NCBI RefSeq assembly: GCF_026339935.1
Contig: NZ_JAPEPX010000001.1
Location: 742,501-806,500, forward strand
DNA from: Streptomyces sp. NBC_01551
Lineage (GTDB): Bacteria; Actinomycetota; Actinomycetes; Streptomycetales; Streptomycetaceae
Direction of reading: 5' to 3'
DNA length: 64,000 nucleotides
Part shown: positions 1 through 9,076 of the stretch, one piece after another
How the letters are laid out: every line of letters starts with the position of its first letter
Position numbering within the stretch: the stretch's first letter is position 1
The notes under the pieces: model-generated
What the model saw: only the letters and a program-made list of their open reading frames with translations
What the model was told of the DNA's origin: nothing
Database searches by the model: none
Program-made: the position numbers and the translations under genes

Positions 1-1
1 C

Positions 2-148
2 ATCCGCTGGAACCCGCAGGCCGTCGAAGAAGCCGGCAAGTCTCCGATCTGCCCCGTCGTGGCACTGGAGGCCACCGCGGACTCCCTCTCCGACGTCGTC
101 GAGTCCGGAGACGTGAAGGCGGACGACGCCCTCTTCAGCTGGCGCTGA
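2..148 (+). CDS. crr: PTS glucose-family IIA component, C-terminal end (partial)
   Basis: Only the last 48 codons are present; the gene enters from the left edge. The fragment contains SPICPVVALEA and ends with DALFSWR, matching the C-terminal end of IIA-Glc (Crr) proteins. In this family IIA takes phosphate from HPr and hands it to the IIB domains of sugar permeases. It lies 75 bp upstream of ptsI on the same strand, the usual streptomycete crr-ptsI operon, which feeds glucose-family and N-acetylglucosamine uptake. The catalytic histidine and the start lie outside the window. Confidence 0.88.
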   Translation: MRWNPQAVEEAGKSPICPVVALEATADSLSDVVESGDVKADDALFSWR

Positions 149-223
149 CCTTGTCCGCCTTCACAGGCGAGTCGGACATCCATCGCGGCGGCTGGGCTCG
201 CCGCTCTATCGGAGACGGGTGAA

Positions 224-1894
224 ATGGAGACAACGCTGCGAGGCGTCGGCGTGAGCCACGGTGTGGCGATCGGCGAGGTCCGGCACATGGGCACGGCGGT
301 TCTCGAACCGCCGGCCAAGCAGATCGCCGCGGACGAGGCGGAGCGCGAACAGGGGCGCGCCCGTCAGGCCGTGAGCGCGGTCGCGGCCGACCTGATCGCA
401 CGCGGCCAGCTGGCCGGTGGCGAGGCCCAGCACGTGCTGGAGGCCCAGGCCATGATCGCTGAGGACCCCGAGCTCATGGCGGACGTCGACCGCCGTATCG
501 CGGTCGGCAGCACCGCCGAGCGTGGCGTGTACGACGCGTTCGCCGCCTACCGCGAGCTGCTCGCCGGGGCCGGCGAGTACATGGCCGGCCGGGTGGCCGA
601 CCTGGACGACGTGCGCAACCGGATCGTGGCGCGCCTGCTGGGCGTGCCGATGCCGGGTGTGCCGGACAGCGACGAGCCGTACGTACTGATCGCGCGGGAT
701 CTCGCCCCCGCGGACACGGCGCTGCTCGACCCGGCGCTCGTGCTCGGCTTCGTCACCGAGGAGGGCGGGCCGACCAGCCACAGCGCGATCCTCGCGCGGG
801 CGCTGGGTGTGCCGGCCATCGTGGCGCTGCCGGGTGCCGGTGAGATCGCCGAGGGCACCGTGATCGCCGTCGACGGCAGCACCGGTGACCTGTTCGTGGA
901 GCCCACCCCGCAGAAGCGGGCCGAGCTGGAGGCCGCGGCCGCCGAGCGGAAGGCGGCGCTGTCCGCCTCCTCCGGTCCGGGTGCGACCTCCGACGGGCAC
1001 AAGGTGCCGCTGCTGGCGAACGTCGGCGGTCCGGCGGACGTGCCGGCGGCCGTCGAGGCCGGGGCCGAGGGTGTGGGTCTGTTCCGCACCGAATTCCTGT
1101 TCCTGGACGACAGCAAGAAGGCGCCGTCCGAGGAGAAGCAGATCGAGTCGTACCGCAAGGTGCTCGAGGCCTTCCCCGAGGGTCGGGTCGTGGTCCGGGT
1201 CCTGGACGCCGGGGCCGACAAGCCGCTGGACTTCCTGACGCCGGCCGACGAGCCGAACCCGGCGCTGGGTGTGCGCGGTCTGCGTTCGCTGCTGGACCAC
1301 CCGGACGTGCTGCGGACGCAGCTGACCGCGCTGGCGAAGGCCGCCGAGGGGCTGCCGGTCTACCTTGAGGTCATGGCTCCGATGGTGGCCGACCGTACCG
1401 ATGCGAAGGCGTTCGCCGACGCGTGCCGCGAGGCCGGTCTGCGGGCGAAGTTCGGCGCGATGGTGGAGATCCCCTCCGCCGCGCTGCGGGCGCGCTCGAT
1501 CCTCCAGGAGGTCGAGTTCCTGTCGCTGGGCACCAATGACCTGGCGCAGTACGCCTTCGCCGCCGACCGTCAGGTCGGTGCGGTGTCGCGGCTCCAGGAC
1601 CCGTGGCAGCCGGCGCTGCTCGACCTGATCGCCATGTCTGCCGAGGCCGCGCGGGCGGAGGGCAAGAGCTGTGGTGTGTGTGGCGAGGCCGCTTCGGATC
1701 CGCTGCTGGCCTGTGTGCTGACCGGTCTGGGTGTCACCTCTCTGTCGATGGGTGCCGCGTCCATCCCTTATGTACGGGCGACGCTCGCCAAGTACACCCT
1801 CGCGCAGTGCGAGCGTGCGGCCGCGGCCGCACGTGCCGCGGACAGCGCCGAGGAGGCGCGGGTGGCCGCGCAGGCGGTGCTGTCCGGCGAGTAG
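224..1894 (+). CDS. ptsI: PTS enzyme I (phosphoenolpyruvate-protein phosphotransferase)
   Basis: This 556-residue cytosolic enzyme autophosphorylates from PEP and phosphorylates HPr, the first step of PTS sugar uptake. The phosphohistidine motif GGPTSHSAIL places the active His at about residue 186. The PEP-binding barrel shows VGLFRTEFLF and FLSLGTNDLAQY, and the C-terminal CGVCGE segment carries the conserved Cys near residue 485. Length is normal for actinobacterial enzyme I. GGAG about 10 bases before the ATG supports the start. It is probably cotranscribed with crr, and a hairpin follows the stop. Confidence 0.96.
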   Translation: METTLRGVGVSHGVAIGEVRHMGTAVLEPPAKQIAADEAEREQGRARQAVSAVAADLIARGQLAGGEAQHVLEAQAMIAEDPELMADVDRRIAVGSTAERGVYDAFAAYRELLAGAGEYMAGRVADLDDVRNRIVARLLGVPMPGVPDSDEPYVLIARDLAPADTALLDPALVLGFVTEEGGPTSHSAILARALGVPAIVALPGAGEIAEGTVIAVDGSTGDLFVEPTPQKRAELEAAAAERKAALSASSGPGATSDGHKVPLLANVGGPADVPAAVEAGAEGVGLFRTEFLFLDDSKKAPSEEKQIESYRKVLEAFPEGRVVVRVLDAGADKPLDFLTPADEPNPALGVRGLRSLLDHPDVLRTQLTALAKAAEGLPVYLEVMAPMVADRTDAKAFADACREAGLRAKFGAMVEIPSAALRARSILQEVEFLSLGTNDLAQYAFAADRQVGAVSRLQDPWQPALLDLIAMSAEAARAEGKSCGVCGEAASDPLLACVLTGLGVTSLSMGAASIPYVRATLAKYTLAQCERAAAAARAADSAEEARVAAQAVLSGE

Positions 1895-1914
1895 CCGGAT
1901 GGTGTGTTGTCGAT

Positions 1915-1947
1915 CGAGGGGCCTTCGCCGGCGGCGAGGGCCCCTCG
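1915..1947 (+). terminator. Hairpin after ptsI
   Basis: A 9-bp perfect stem (CGAGGGGCC / GGCCCCTCG) with a 15-nt GC-rich loop lies 20 bp after ptsI and before the convergent gene. There is no T-run, as is usual for streptomycete terminators. It probably serves both strands. Confidence 0.65.
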
Positions 1948-1977
1948 GCCGTTTCCGGGTTCCGCGGTTCCTTCCGC

Positions 1978-2955
1978 TCAGTGGTGTGGGCCCGGGTCGT
2001 CCACCTCGTAGCCGGGGCAGTACTCGACGCCCGGTTCGGGGGCGACGGGGTCTCCGGTGTCGGCGTCCGTGCAGTAGGCGTTGAACACGGAGGCCGCGGA
2101 GAGGGGGACGAGGCGGCCGCGGTCCAGGCGCCAGCCGTGTACCCGGTCGCGGAACCCTTCGGTGGTGCTGCGGAGCACCAGGCCTCCAGGGCCTCCGAGG
2201 GCGATGCCGGCGGCGAGGACGGTCACGAAGTCGAGGCCGTCGCGGCCCTCGATGCGTGGCGGGGCGGCCGGGTCGTCATCGGCGTCGGCGTGGAGCACGG
2301 CGACGAGCTGTTCCTCCTCGGTCGGGATGCTGCACACCAGGTGGTGGTGGCCCCGGCCGGCTCCGGCGACCAGGCGTTTGAGTGCCTCGGCCGCGCGCTC
2401 GAAGGAGGCGTGGCCGATGTCCTCGCCGCAGTCGGCGCAGTTGCCGACTGCGGCGAGGAGCGTGGTGGCGTACTCCCACGTGGCCTGGCGGACCGCTTCG
2501 TCGACGAGGAGCGGGACGAGCTCCTCGATGGGCTGGCCGGTGTAGGCCAGTCCCCCGCTGCCGCCGGCGAGCTCGGCGGTGAAGCGGGTGCGTGTTTCGG
2601 CCGTGTCCGGGTCGAGGTCGTGTTCCTCGCAGAACACGGCGTACTCCTCGGGGTCGAACAGGGCGACGGTGGTGTGGATGCCCTGGGACGCGAGGGACCG
2701 GAGCAGGCCGTCGACGTGCCGGAGGTAGTCCTGGTGGTCGTCGAAGGTGAAGCTTCGGTAGTCACGCATGGCCGCGAAGTCCCCCGCGTCGGCGAGGAGG
2801 CCGACGGTGCTGGGGGCTTCGCGGCGCAGGGTGCGGCGCAGGGTGCGGCGCCTGTCGTTGCGCGGGCGGTGCCGCGGTGCGGTCTTGTCTTCCCCGGTCG
2901 TGTCTTCCGCGGTCTTGTCTGTGGTCTTGTCTGTGGTCTTGTCCGTCGGTGGCAT
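1978..2955 (-). CDS. Conserved hypothetical protein
   Basis: The 325-residue acidic protein has no domain I can name. The N-terminal ~40 residues are low complexity, with DKT units repeated three times over a tandem repeat in the DNA, followed by a basic stretch. The rest looks globular. A CADCGED segment (residues ~195-200) is a possible metal or redox site but has only one CxxC pair. No signal peptide or membrane helix is seen. The start at 2955 is chosen because GGGGGAG sits directly upstream; a start 33 bp earlier lacks this. It lies 63 bp downstream of acetoacetyl-CoA synthetase on the same strand and may be cotranscribed. Function unknown. Confidence 0.75.
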   Translation of the reverse strand: MPPTDKTTDKTTDKTAEDTTGEDKTAPRHRPRNDRRRTLRRTLRREAPSTVGLLADAGDFAAMRDYRSFTFDDHQDYLRHVDGLLRSLASQGIHTTVALFDPEEYAVFCEEHDLDPDTAETRTRFTAELAGGSGGLAYTGQPIEELVPLLVDEAVRQATWEYATTLLAAVGNCADCGEDIGHASFERAAEALKRLVAGAGRGHHHLVCSIPTEEEQLVAVLHADADDDPAAPPRIEGRDGLDFVTVLAAGIALGGPGGLVLRSTTEGFRDRVHGWRLDRGRLVPLSAASVFNAYCTDADTGDPVAPEPGVEYCPGYEVDDPGPHH

Positions 2956-3018
2956 GGCTCCCCCTGAGTGGCGCAATCGCTTGCTCACTCACAGTAACCA
3001 TGACCACTGACAGTGGCC

Positions 3019-5007
3019 TCAGGCCTGGGTGCGGGTGCGGGTGCGGCCCAGCTCCTCGTAGAAGGGGAGCAGGTCGAGGTTGTCGACCGAGCCGGCGTTG
3101 ACCGCCTTGGCCAGGGGCGTGCCCTGGAGGAGGCGCTTGACCGGGACCTCGATCCGCTTGCCGGTGAGGGTGTGCGGGATGGCCGGGACCTCGATGATCT
3201 CGTCCGGGACGTGCCGCGGGGAGAGCTGCTCGCGGATCGTCGTCTTGACGCGGGCGCGGAGGTCGTCGTCGAGGATCGCGCCGGGGGCGAGGTGCACGAA
3301 GAGCGGCATCCAGTAGCCGCCGTTCGGCTCCTCCAGGCCGATGACGAGGGATTCCTTGATCTCCGGGAGGCGTTCGACGGCCTCGTAGATGTCGGCGGAG
3401 CCCATCCGGACGCCCTGGCGGTTGAGGGTGGAGTCCGAGCGGCCGTGGATGACGACCGAGCCGTGGTCGGTGATGGTGATCCAGTCCCCGTGCCGCCAGA
3501 CGCCGGGGAACATCTCGAAGTAGCTGTCGCGGTAGCGGCTGCCGTCCGGGTCGTTCCAGAAGTGGATCGGCATGGACGGCATGGGGTTGGTGACGACGAG
3601 TTCGCCGACCTCGCCGACGAGGGGCTTGCCGGACGGGTCCCAGGCCTGGAGGTCGGTGCCGAGGCAGGCGGCCTGGAGCTCACCGATGTGCACGGGAAGG
3701 GTGGGAACGGCGCCGGCGAAACAGCTGCAGACGTCGGTGCCGCCGCTGACGGAGGCGATCCAGAGGTCTTCCGTCACCTCGTCGTGCAACCAGCGGAAGC
3801 CGTCGGGCGGCAGCGGGGATCCGGTGGTGGCGACGCACTTCACGGCGGAGAGGTCGAAGTCCCGGCCGGGGTGCACCTCCGCCTTGCGGCAGGCCATGAC
3901 GTACGCGGCGGAGGTCCCGTAGAGGGTCGCCCCGGTCCGCTCGGCGATCCGCCACTGGGCGCCGGTGTCGGGATAGCCGGGGCTGCCGTCGTAGAGGACG
4001 ACGGTCGTCCCGGTGAGGAGGCCGGAGACGAGGAAGTTCCACATCATCCAGCCGGTGGAGGTGTACCAGAAGAACCGGTCCTCGGGGCCGAGGTCGCAGT
4101 GCAGGCCGAGCTGCTTGAGGTGTTCGAGGAGGATGCCGCCCTGGGACTGGACGATCGCCTTGGGGAGGCCGGTCGTACCGGAGGAGTAGAGGACCCAGAG
4201 GGGGTGGTCGAAGGGGACCGGCTCGAAGACGGGCTCGGTGGCCCCGGCGGTCAGGTCCGACCAGGTCAGCGCGGCTTCGGGGGCCGGAGTACCCAGCAGC
4301 GGGATGTGCACGACGGCGCGCAGCGAGGGCAGCTCGGCGCGCAGTTCGGCGACGGTGTCGCGGCGGTCGTGCTCCTTGCCGCCGTAGCGGTAGCCGTCGA
4401 CGGTGAAGAGGACGACGGGCTCGACCTGCTGGAAGCGGTCCAGGACGCTGCGGGCGCCGAAGTCGGGGGCGCAGGAGGTCCAGACGGCGCCGACGGCGGC
4501 GGTGGCGAGCAGGGCGGTGACGGCCTCGGGGATGTTGGGGAGGTAGCCGCTCACCCGGTCGCCGGGGCGGACGCCGAGGGCGCGCAGTTCGGCGGCGAGG
4601 GCGCCGACCTGGCGACGCAGTTCTGCCCAGGTGACGGGGACTGCCTCGTGGGTCTCGTCGACGTAGAGGAGGGCGGCCTCGTCGGCGCGGGCCGGGTCCT
4701 CGGCGGCGCGCAGGGCGTGCTCGGCGTAGTTGAGGGTGGCGCCGGTGAACCAGCGGGCGCCGGGCATGGCGCGGTCGGCGAGGACGGACTCGTACGGGGT
4801 GGTGAAGCGGACCTCGAACCATTCGGCGACGGCCTGCCAGAAGGTGTCCAGCTCGTCGACGGACCAGCGGTGCAGGGCCGGGTAGCCGCCGGTCGCGGGG
4901 GCTCCGAAACGTTCGACGGCCCAGGCCTGGAAGGCCGTGATCCGGGCCGCGGCGATGCGGTCGGGGCCGGGGGACCAGAGGGGTTCCGGCGTGCTGGGTG
5001 AGGTCAT
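3019..5007 (-). CDS. aacS: Acetoacetyl-CoA synthetase
   Basis: A 662-residue ANL-superfamily adenylating enzyme. It activates acetoacetate to acetoacetyl-CoA with ATP, feeding ketone-body or polyhydroxybutyrate carbon into central metabolism. The phosphate-binding motif YSSGTTGLPKAIV lies near residue 275. The C-terminal lid contains TLTGKRIEVPVKR with the catalytic Lys. The N-terminus (EPLWSPGPDRI...) and the length fit acetoacetyl-CoA rather than acetyl-CoA synthetases. Start at 5007 is preferred, with GGGAG about 8 bases upstream; an upstream in-frame ATG at 5091 would add 28 atypical residues. Confidence 0.93.
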   Translation of the reverse strand: MTSPSTPEPLWSPGPDRIAAARITAFQAWAVERFGAPATGGYPALHRWSVDELDTFWQAVAEWFEVRFTTPYESVLADRAMPGARWFTGATLNYAEHALRAAEDPARADEAALLYVDETHEAVPVTWAELRRQVGALAAELRALGVRPGDRVSGYLPNIPEAVTALLATAAVGAVWTSCAPDFGARSVLDRFQQVEPVVLFTVDGYRYGGKEHDRRDTVAELRAELPSLRAVVHIPLLGTPAPEAALTWSDLTAGATEPVFEPVPFDHPLWVLYSSGTTGLPKAIVQSQGGILLEHLKQLGLHCDLGPEDRFFWYTSTGWMMWNFLVSGLLTGTTVVLYDGSPGYPDTGAQWRIAERTGATLYGTSAAYVMACRKAEVHPGRDFDLSAVKCVATTGSPLPPDGFRWLHDEVTEDLWIASVSGGTDVCSCFAGAVPTLPVHIGELQAACLGTDLQAWDPSGKPLVGEVGELVVTNPMPSMPIHFWNDPDGSRYRDSYFEMFPGVWRHGDWITITDHGSVVIHGRSDSTLNRQGVRMGSADIYEAVERLPEIKESLVIGLEEPNGGYWMPLFVHLAPGAILDDDLRARVKTTIREQLSPRHVPDEIIEVPAIPHTLTGKRIEVPVKRLLQGTPLAKAVNAGSVDNLDLLPFYEELGRTRTRTQA

Positions 5008-5218
5008 GGGTCGGCTCCCGGTCAAGTCTGCGGCTCGCGCTTCGTGTGCGTACGGTGCCATCGCGCGGTGGGTGTGCGCGTGGCGGCTCACAGGGACGAT
5101 GCCACGTGATCGACATACGCACCAGAGCTGTCAGGGCCGGTCTCTCTTGATCCATTTATCGGTGAACGGAAGTTGAACGCAGCCCGCTCGGCCGGGGGCC
5201 GGTGGCAGGGTGAGGGCC

Positions 5219-7786
5219 ATGGACGGTCGTGATCTGGTGCGTGCGGTGATGGAGCTCGGTACGGCGCGGGGGCGGGGGGCGTGGCGGTCGGCCTGGCGCC
5301 ACCGGCGCGCGGACGCGGTGGGGCTCCCGCGCCGGGGCGCGGAGCGGGCGCGGGTGCCGGGGCTGCTGACGGGGACGGAGCCGCGCCCGGGCGGGGGCGT
5401 GCTGCGGTTCGCGCGCTCGGAGCTGCTGGTACGGGTGATGGTGGGCGGCGCGGTGTTCTGGGGCTGGGACGGGGCGGAGCCGACGCCCTCGTACGCCGTG
5501 ACGGGCGGCGGCCCGGAGCCGGATCCGCGCGCGGTGCTGGAGGCGGACACCGGGGGCGGCTGGCGGGTGGTGTCGGAGCGGGTGACGGTGGCGGTGTCCC
5601 GGCACGGGGCGGTGGAGGTACGGACTCCGGGCGGGACGGTGTTGCGCCGGGAGCTGCCGCCGCGCTGGTGGGAGCCGGTGGCGGAGGATCCGGAGGGCGA
5701 CGACGACGCGGTCGTCGGGTACGGGTACGGGGGCGCGGGCGACGACGCGGGCGGGGACAGGGACACGGGCGGCGACGCGGCCGGGGGCTCGGACGCGGAC
5801 GGCGACGCGGCCGGGCACACGGACGGCGACGCGGACCGCGCTGAGGGCGCGCTCGGGGACGCGGCCGGGCCCCGGCGCGAGGCGCGGTGGCTGTCGCGGG
5901 CCGAGGTGCCGGCGGACGCCCGGTTCTTCGGGCTGGGTGGGCGCGCGGCGGGGCCGCGGCTGCGGGACGGCTCGTACCGGCTGTGGAACACGGACCCGAA
6001 GGGCGGTTTCGGGCCGGGGGACGATCCGCTGTACATCACGATGCCGGTGCAGATGGTGGTCGCGGACGCGGGGACGCACCTGGTGTTCCACGACAACACC
6101 TGGGACGGACGGGTGGTGCTGCGCGAGGGCGAGGAGGGCGCGGGCTCCGGGCCGGACCGGCCGGGGACGAGCGAACTGCGCATGGAGGGCGGCCCGTTGC
6201 GGTGCTGGGTGCTGGTGGGGACGCCGGCGCGGGTGCTGCAGGGCTGGTCGGGACTGACGGGCGCGGCCGCGGTGCCGCCGGAGTGGGCGCTGGGCTACCA
6301 GCACGCGCGGTGGGGGTTCGGGAGCGCGGCGGAGGTGCGCCGGGTGGTGTCGGGGTACCGGGAGCGCGGGCTCGCGCTGTCGGCCGTACATCTGGACATC
6401 GACCACTACGACGCGCACCGGGTGTTCACGGTGGACGAGGAGCGGTTCCCGGATCTGGCCGGTCTGGCCGGGGAGTTGCGGGAGCGGGGGGTGCGGCTCG
6501 TCTCGATCGTGGACCCGGCGGTGAAGGCGGGCGACGCGGTGCACGCGTCGGGCCTGGCGGTCGGCCCGGACGGGGCGTTCGTACGGGACGCGCGGGGTCA
6601 GGAGGTACGGGGTGAGGTGTGGCCCGGGGAGTGCGCGTACCCGGACTTCACGGATCCGGCGGTACGGGAGTGGTGGGGCGGGCTGTACGAGGAGCGGCTC
6701 GCGCGGGGGTTCTCCGGGGTGTGGCACGACATGAACGAGCCGGTGTCCTTCGCCCCGTTCGGGGACGCGTCGCTGCCCCGCTCGGCGCGGCACGCGCTGG
6801 ACGGGGCCGGCGGGGACCACCGGGCCGCGCACAACGTGTACGCGCTCGGGATGGCGCGGGCGGGCTGGGAGGGGCTGGTGCGACTGCGGCCGGACGAGCG
6901 GCCGTTCCTGTTCTCGCGGTCGGGGTGGGCGGGGATGCAGAGGTACGGGGGCACGTGGTCGGGGGACGTGGAGACGGGCTGGGAGGGGCTGCGGGCGTCG
7001 CTCGCGCTGGTGCTCGGGCTGGGTCTGTGCGGGGTGCCGTACTCGGGGCCGGACGTCGGAGGTTTCGGGGGGTCCCCGTCGCCCGAGCTGTACCTGCGGT
7101 GGCTGCAACTGGGTTCGTACCTGCCGCTGTTCCGGACCCACTCGGCGATCTGGGCGGGGCGGCGCGAGCCGTGGGAGTTCGGCCCGGAAGTGGAGGAGCA
7201 CGCGCGGGCGGTGCTGGCGGAACGGGAGCGGCTGCGGCCGTATTTCGTGACGCTGGCGCATCTGGCGCGGCGGACGGGGGCGCCGTACGTGCGGCCGCTG
7301 TGGTGGGGGGCTCCGGAGGACCGGGGGCTGCGGGACTGCGAGGACGCGTTCTTGCTGGGGGACGCGCTGCTGGTGGCGCCGGTGCTGGAGTGCGGCGCGG
7401 ACCGGCGGGCGATCCGGCTGCCGCGGGGGCGGTGGTACGACACGGTGACGGGGGAGGCGTACGAAGGGCCCGGCCAGGTGCTGCTGGACGCTCCGCAGGG
7501 GCGGATCCCGGTGCTGGCGCGGGCGGGCGCGGTGCTCCCCGTCCGCTCCGGCGACGGGTCCGGGGTCGGGTCCGGGGTCGGGTCCGGGGTCGGGTCCGGG
7601 GTCGGGCTGGAGGTGTGGGCGCCGGCCCGGGGCCGCACGGGCGGCGGGGTGGTGATCCGCGACCCGGGGCCGGGTTTCGAGCCGGGCGAGGTCGAACGCT
7701 ACGCGGTGCGGTGGGCGGGGGACACGGTGGTCGTGGAAACGGAGGCCGGAACCCCGGTCGACGGCGTGACCATACGCGGCCTCTGA
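5219..7786 (+). CDS. Glycoside hydrolase family 31 (alpha-glucosidase type)
   Basis: A large (855 residues) predicted cytosolic hydrolase. The GH31 barrel shows HLDIDHYD, the nucleophile motif WHDMNEP (Asp near residue 503) and the acid/base region GTWSGDVETGW (Asp near 583). Family members cleave alpha-linked glucosides or xylosides; the sequence does not settle the substrate. Odd points: a ~60-residue Asp/Gly/Ala-rich insert at about residues 160-220, before the barrel, and a GSGV tandem repeat near residue 785. The start at 5219 is supported by AGGG 8 bases upstream; GTG at 5210 is an alternative. No signal peptide. Confidence 0.9.
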   Translation: MDGRDLVRAVMELGTARGRGAWRSAWRHRRADAVGLPRRGAERARVPGLLTGTEPRPGGGVLRFARSELLVRVMVGGAVFWGWDGAEPTPSYAVTGGGPEPDPRAVLEADTGGGWRVVSERVTVAVSRHGAVEVRTPGGTVLRRELPPRWWEPVAEDPEGDDDAVVGYGYGGAGDDAGGDRDTGGDAAGGSDADGDAAGHTDGDADRAEGALGDAAGPRREARWLSRAEVPADARFFGLGGRAAGPRLRDGSYRLWNTDPKGGFGPGDDPLYITMPVQMVVADAGTHLVFHDNTWDGRVVLREGEEGAGSGPDRPGTSELRMEGGPLRCWVLVGTPARVLQGWSGLTGAAAVPPEWALGYQHARWGFGSAAEVRRVVSGYRERGLALSAVHLDIDHYDAHRVFTVDEERFPDLAGLAGELRERGVRLVSIVDPAVKAGDAVHASGLAVGPDGAFVRDARGQEVRGEVWPGECAYPDFTDPAVREWWGGLYEERLARGFSGVWHDMNEPVSFAPFGDASLPRSARHALDGAGGDHRAAHNVYALGMARAGWEGLVRLRPDERPFLFSRSGWAGMQRYGGTWSGDVETGWEGLRASLALVLGLGLCGVPYSGPDVGGFGGSPSPELYLRWLQLGSYLPLFRTHSAIWAGRREPWEFGPEVEEHARAVLAERERLRPYFVTLAHLARRTGAPYVRPLWWGAPEDRGLRDCEDAFLLGDALLVAPVLECGADRRAIRLPRGRWYDTVTGEAYEGPGQVLLDAPQGRIPVLARAGAVLPVRSGDGSGVGSGVGSGVGSGVGLEVWAPARGRTGGGVVIRDPGPGFEPGEVERYAVRWAGDTVVVETEAGTPVDGVTIRGL
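7559..7606 (+). repeat. Four perfect 12-bp tandem repeats inside the GH31 gene
   Basis: The unit TCCGGGGTCGGG occurs four times in a row, encoding (SGVG)4 in the C-terminal beta domain. The unit length keeps frame, so copy-number change would lengthen or shorten a Gly/Ser loop. Confidence 0.9.
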
Positions 7787-7802
7787 CCACGCCCACAGCG
7801 GA

Positions 7803-7824
7803 CCCCGCCGGGGATCCGGCGGGG
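7803..7824. terminator. Hairpin between convergent GH31 and Nudix genes
   Basis: An 8-bp perfect stem (CCCCGCCG / CGGCGGGG) with a 6-nt loop in the 53-bp gap between two convergent genes; probably a bidirectional terminator. Confidence 0.6.
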
Positions 7825-7839
7825 GCGCGCCGTGCGGGT

Positions 7840-8361
7840 TTACGCGGCGGCGGGGGTGTAGCCCCCCTTGAACCAGGCGGCCGCGGCGCGGGTGTGGAGG
7901 GGGAAGGCCAGTACCTCCGGGGTGCGCAGGATGTGCCAGCCCGTCGTCTCGTCGGTCGCGACGGACGGCGGGAGGGCGGCGGCCGGGCGGGGCGGGAGGA
8001 GGCCGAAGAGGAGGAGGTGGCCGGCCGGGGAGCTCATGGCGTCGGCGAGGGCGACCTCCGAGGCGGTGGCCTCGATGCCGGTCTCCTCGCGCAGTTCGCG
8101 GACCACCGCGTCCCGCCAGTCCTCGCCGAAGTCGATGAACCCGCCGGGCAGGGCGACGCCGCCGAGGGCGGGTTCGATCGTACGGGTGATGACCACCAGG
8201 CCGGTGCCGTCCTCGTCGTGGACGGGGAGGAGGGTGACGGCCACGGGGAGCGGGTTGCGGTAGGTGACGGCGCCGCACGCGGAGCACGCGCGGGGCCAGG
8301 CGGACGTGTCGAACACGGCTCCGCAGGTGGAGCAGTGCGAGTCCCTCAGGTGTGCCGGCAT
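7840..8361 (-). CDS. Nudix hydrolase with N-terminal zinc ribbon
   Basis: A 173-residue protein with an N-terminal CSTCG...CSACG zinc ribbon followed by a complete Nudix box, GGFIDFGEDWRDAVVRELREE (the Gx5Ex7REUxEExGU pattern). Nudix enzymes cleave nucleoside diphosphate derivatives; a zinc ribbon ahead of the box recalls NADH pyrophosphatases, but the substrate cannot be read from sequence. The start at 8361 (ATG) has no clear ribosome site; a TTG at 8379 would add six residues. Divergent from the VanX-type gene with only 23 bp between starts, so both promoters must overlap. Confidence 0.88.
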   Translation of the reverse strand: MPAHLRDSHCSTCGAVFDTSAWPRACSACGAVTYRNPLPVAVTLLPVHDEDGTGLVVITRTIEPALGGVALPGGFIDFGEDWRDAVVRELREETGIEATASEVALADAMSSPAGHLLLFGLLPPRPAAALPPSVATDETTGWHILRTPEVLAFPLHTRAAAAWFKGGYTPAAA

Positions 8362-8384
8362 GCGGTGATGGTATGCCAAGGGCC

Positions 8385-9062
8385 ATGAGGATGTTGGCTG
8401 TTGTGGCGGTGGTCGCGGGGCTGGCCGCGGGGTCGGCGGCTCCGGGGTTCGTGGCGCTGGCGGAGGTGGACCCGAGTATCGGGCAGGACATGCGGTACGC
8501 GGGTCCGCACAATTTCACCGGCGCGCGCGTGCCCGGCTACCAGGAGCCGGTCTGTCTGCTCGCCCGGCCGGCCGCCGAGGCGCTGCGGCGGGCGCAGCGG
8601 GAGGCGTTGCGCGGCGGGTACGCGCTGAAGGTGTACGACTGTTACCGGCCGCAGCGCGCGGTGGACCACTTCGTACGGTGGGCCGGCGACGCGGCGGATC
8701 AGGCGACGAAGGCGGAGTACTATCCGGCGGTCGCGAAGGACCGGTTGATCCCCGAGGGGTACATCGCCGAGCGGTCGGGGCACAGCCGCGGCAGCACCCT
8801 GGACGTGACGCTCGTTCGGCTGCCCGCGCGGCGGGAGGTCGACATGGGGACCCGGTTCGACTTCTTCGATCCGCTCTCGCACACGGACGACCGGCGGGTG
8901 GGGGCGGCCGCGCGGGAGAACCGGATGTGGCTGAAGGAGGTGCTCGGGCGGCAGGGGTTCGTGAATCTGCCGGAGGAGTGGTGGCACTTCACGTACCGGC
9001 CGGAGGCGTTCCCGGACCGCCATTTCGACTTTCCGGTGTCTGTCGGGTCCGTCCGCCCCTGA
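8385..9062 (+). CDS. D-alanyl-D-alanine dipeptidase (VanX/DdpX family, M15D)
   Basis: A 225-residue zinc dipeptidase with a short hydrophobic N-terminal segment (MLAVVAVVAGLAAG), consistent with export. VanX-type motifs are present: DCYRPQRAV, SGHSRGSTLDVTL (zinc His and Asp) and EEWWHFTY (catalytic Glu and zinc His). The family hydrolyses D-Ala-D-Ala; outside van clusters it is a peptidoglycan-turnover enzyme. There is no vanH or vanA neighbour, so a resistance role is not supported. The start has AAGG about 4-7 bases upstream. Confidence 0.9.
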   Translation: MRMLAVVAVVAGLAAGSAAPGFVALAEVDPSIGQDMRYAGPHNFTGARVPGYQEPVCLLARPAAEALRRAQREALRGGYALKVYDCYRPQRAVDHFVRWAGDAADQATKAEYYPAVAKDRLIPEGYIAERSGHSRGSTLDVTLVRLPARREVDMGTRFDFFDPLSHTDDRRVGAAARENRMWLKEVLGRQGFVNLPEEWWHFTYRPEAFPDRHFDFPVSVGSVRP

Positions 9063-9076
9063 GTACCGTGCCCGGC

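Noticed and set aside
149..223. DasR-type operator between crr and ptsI
   Set aside because: Only an imperfect stem is visible; the chi-type TGGTCTAGACCA pattern is absent.
7559..7606. CRISPR-like repeats
   Set aside because: Perfect 12-bp tandem units without spacers, inside a coding frame.
5156..8518. Open frame of over 1,000 codons antisense to the GH31 gene
   Set aside because: Arg/Pro-rich shadow frame caused by high G+C; the plus strand encodes clear GH31 motifs.
8385..9062. Glycopeptide resistance (vanX)
   Set aside because: No vanH, vanA or vanRS genes nearby; more likely peptidoglycan turnover.
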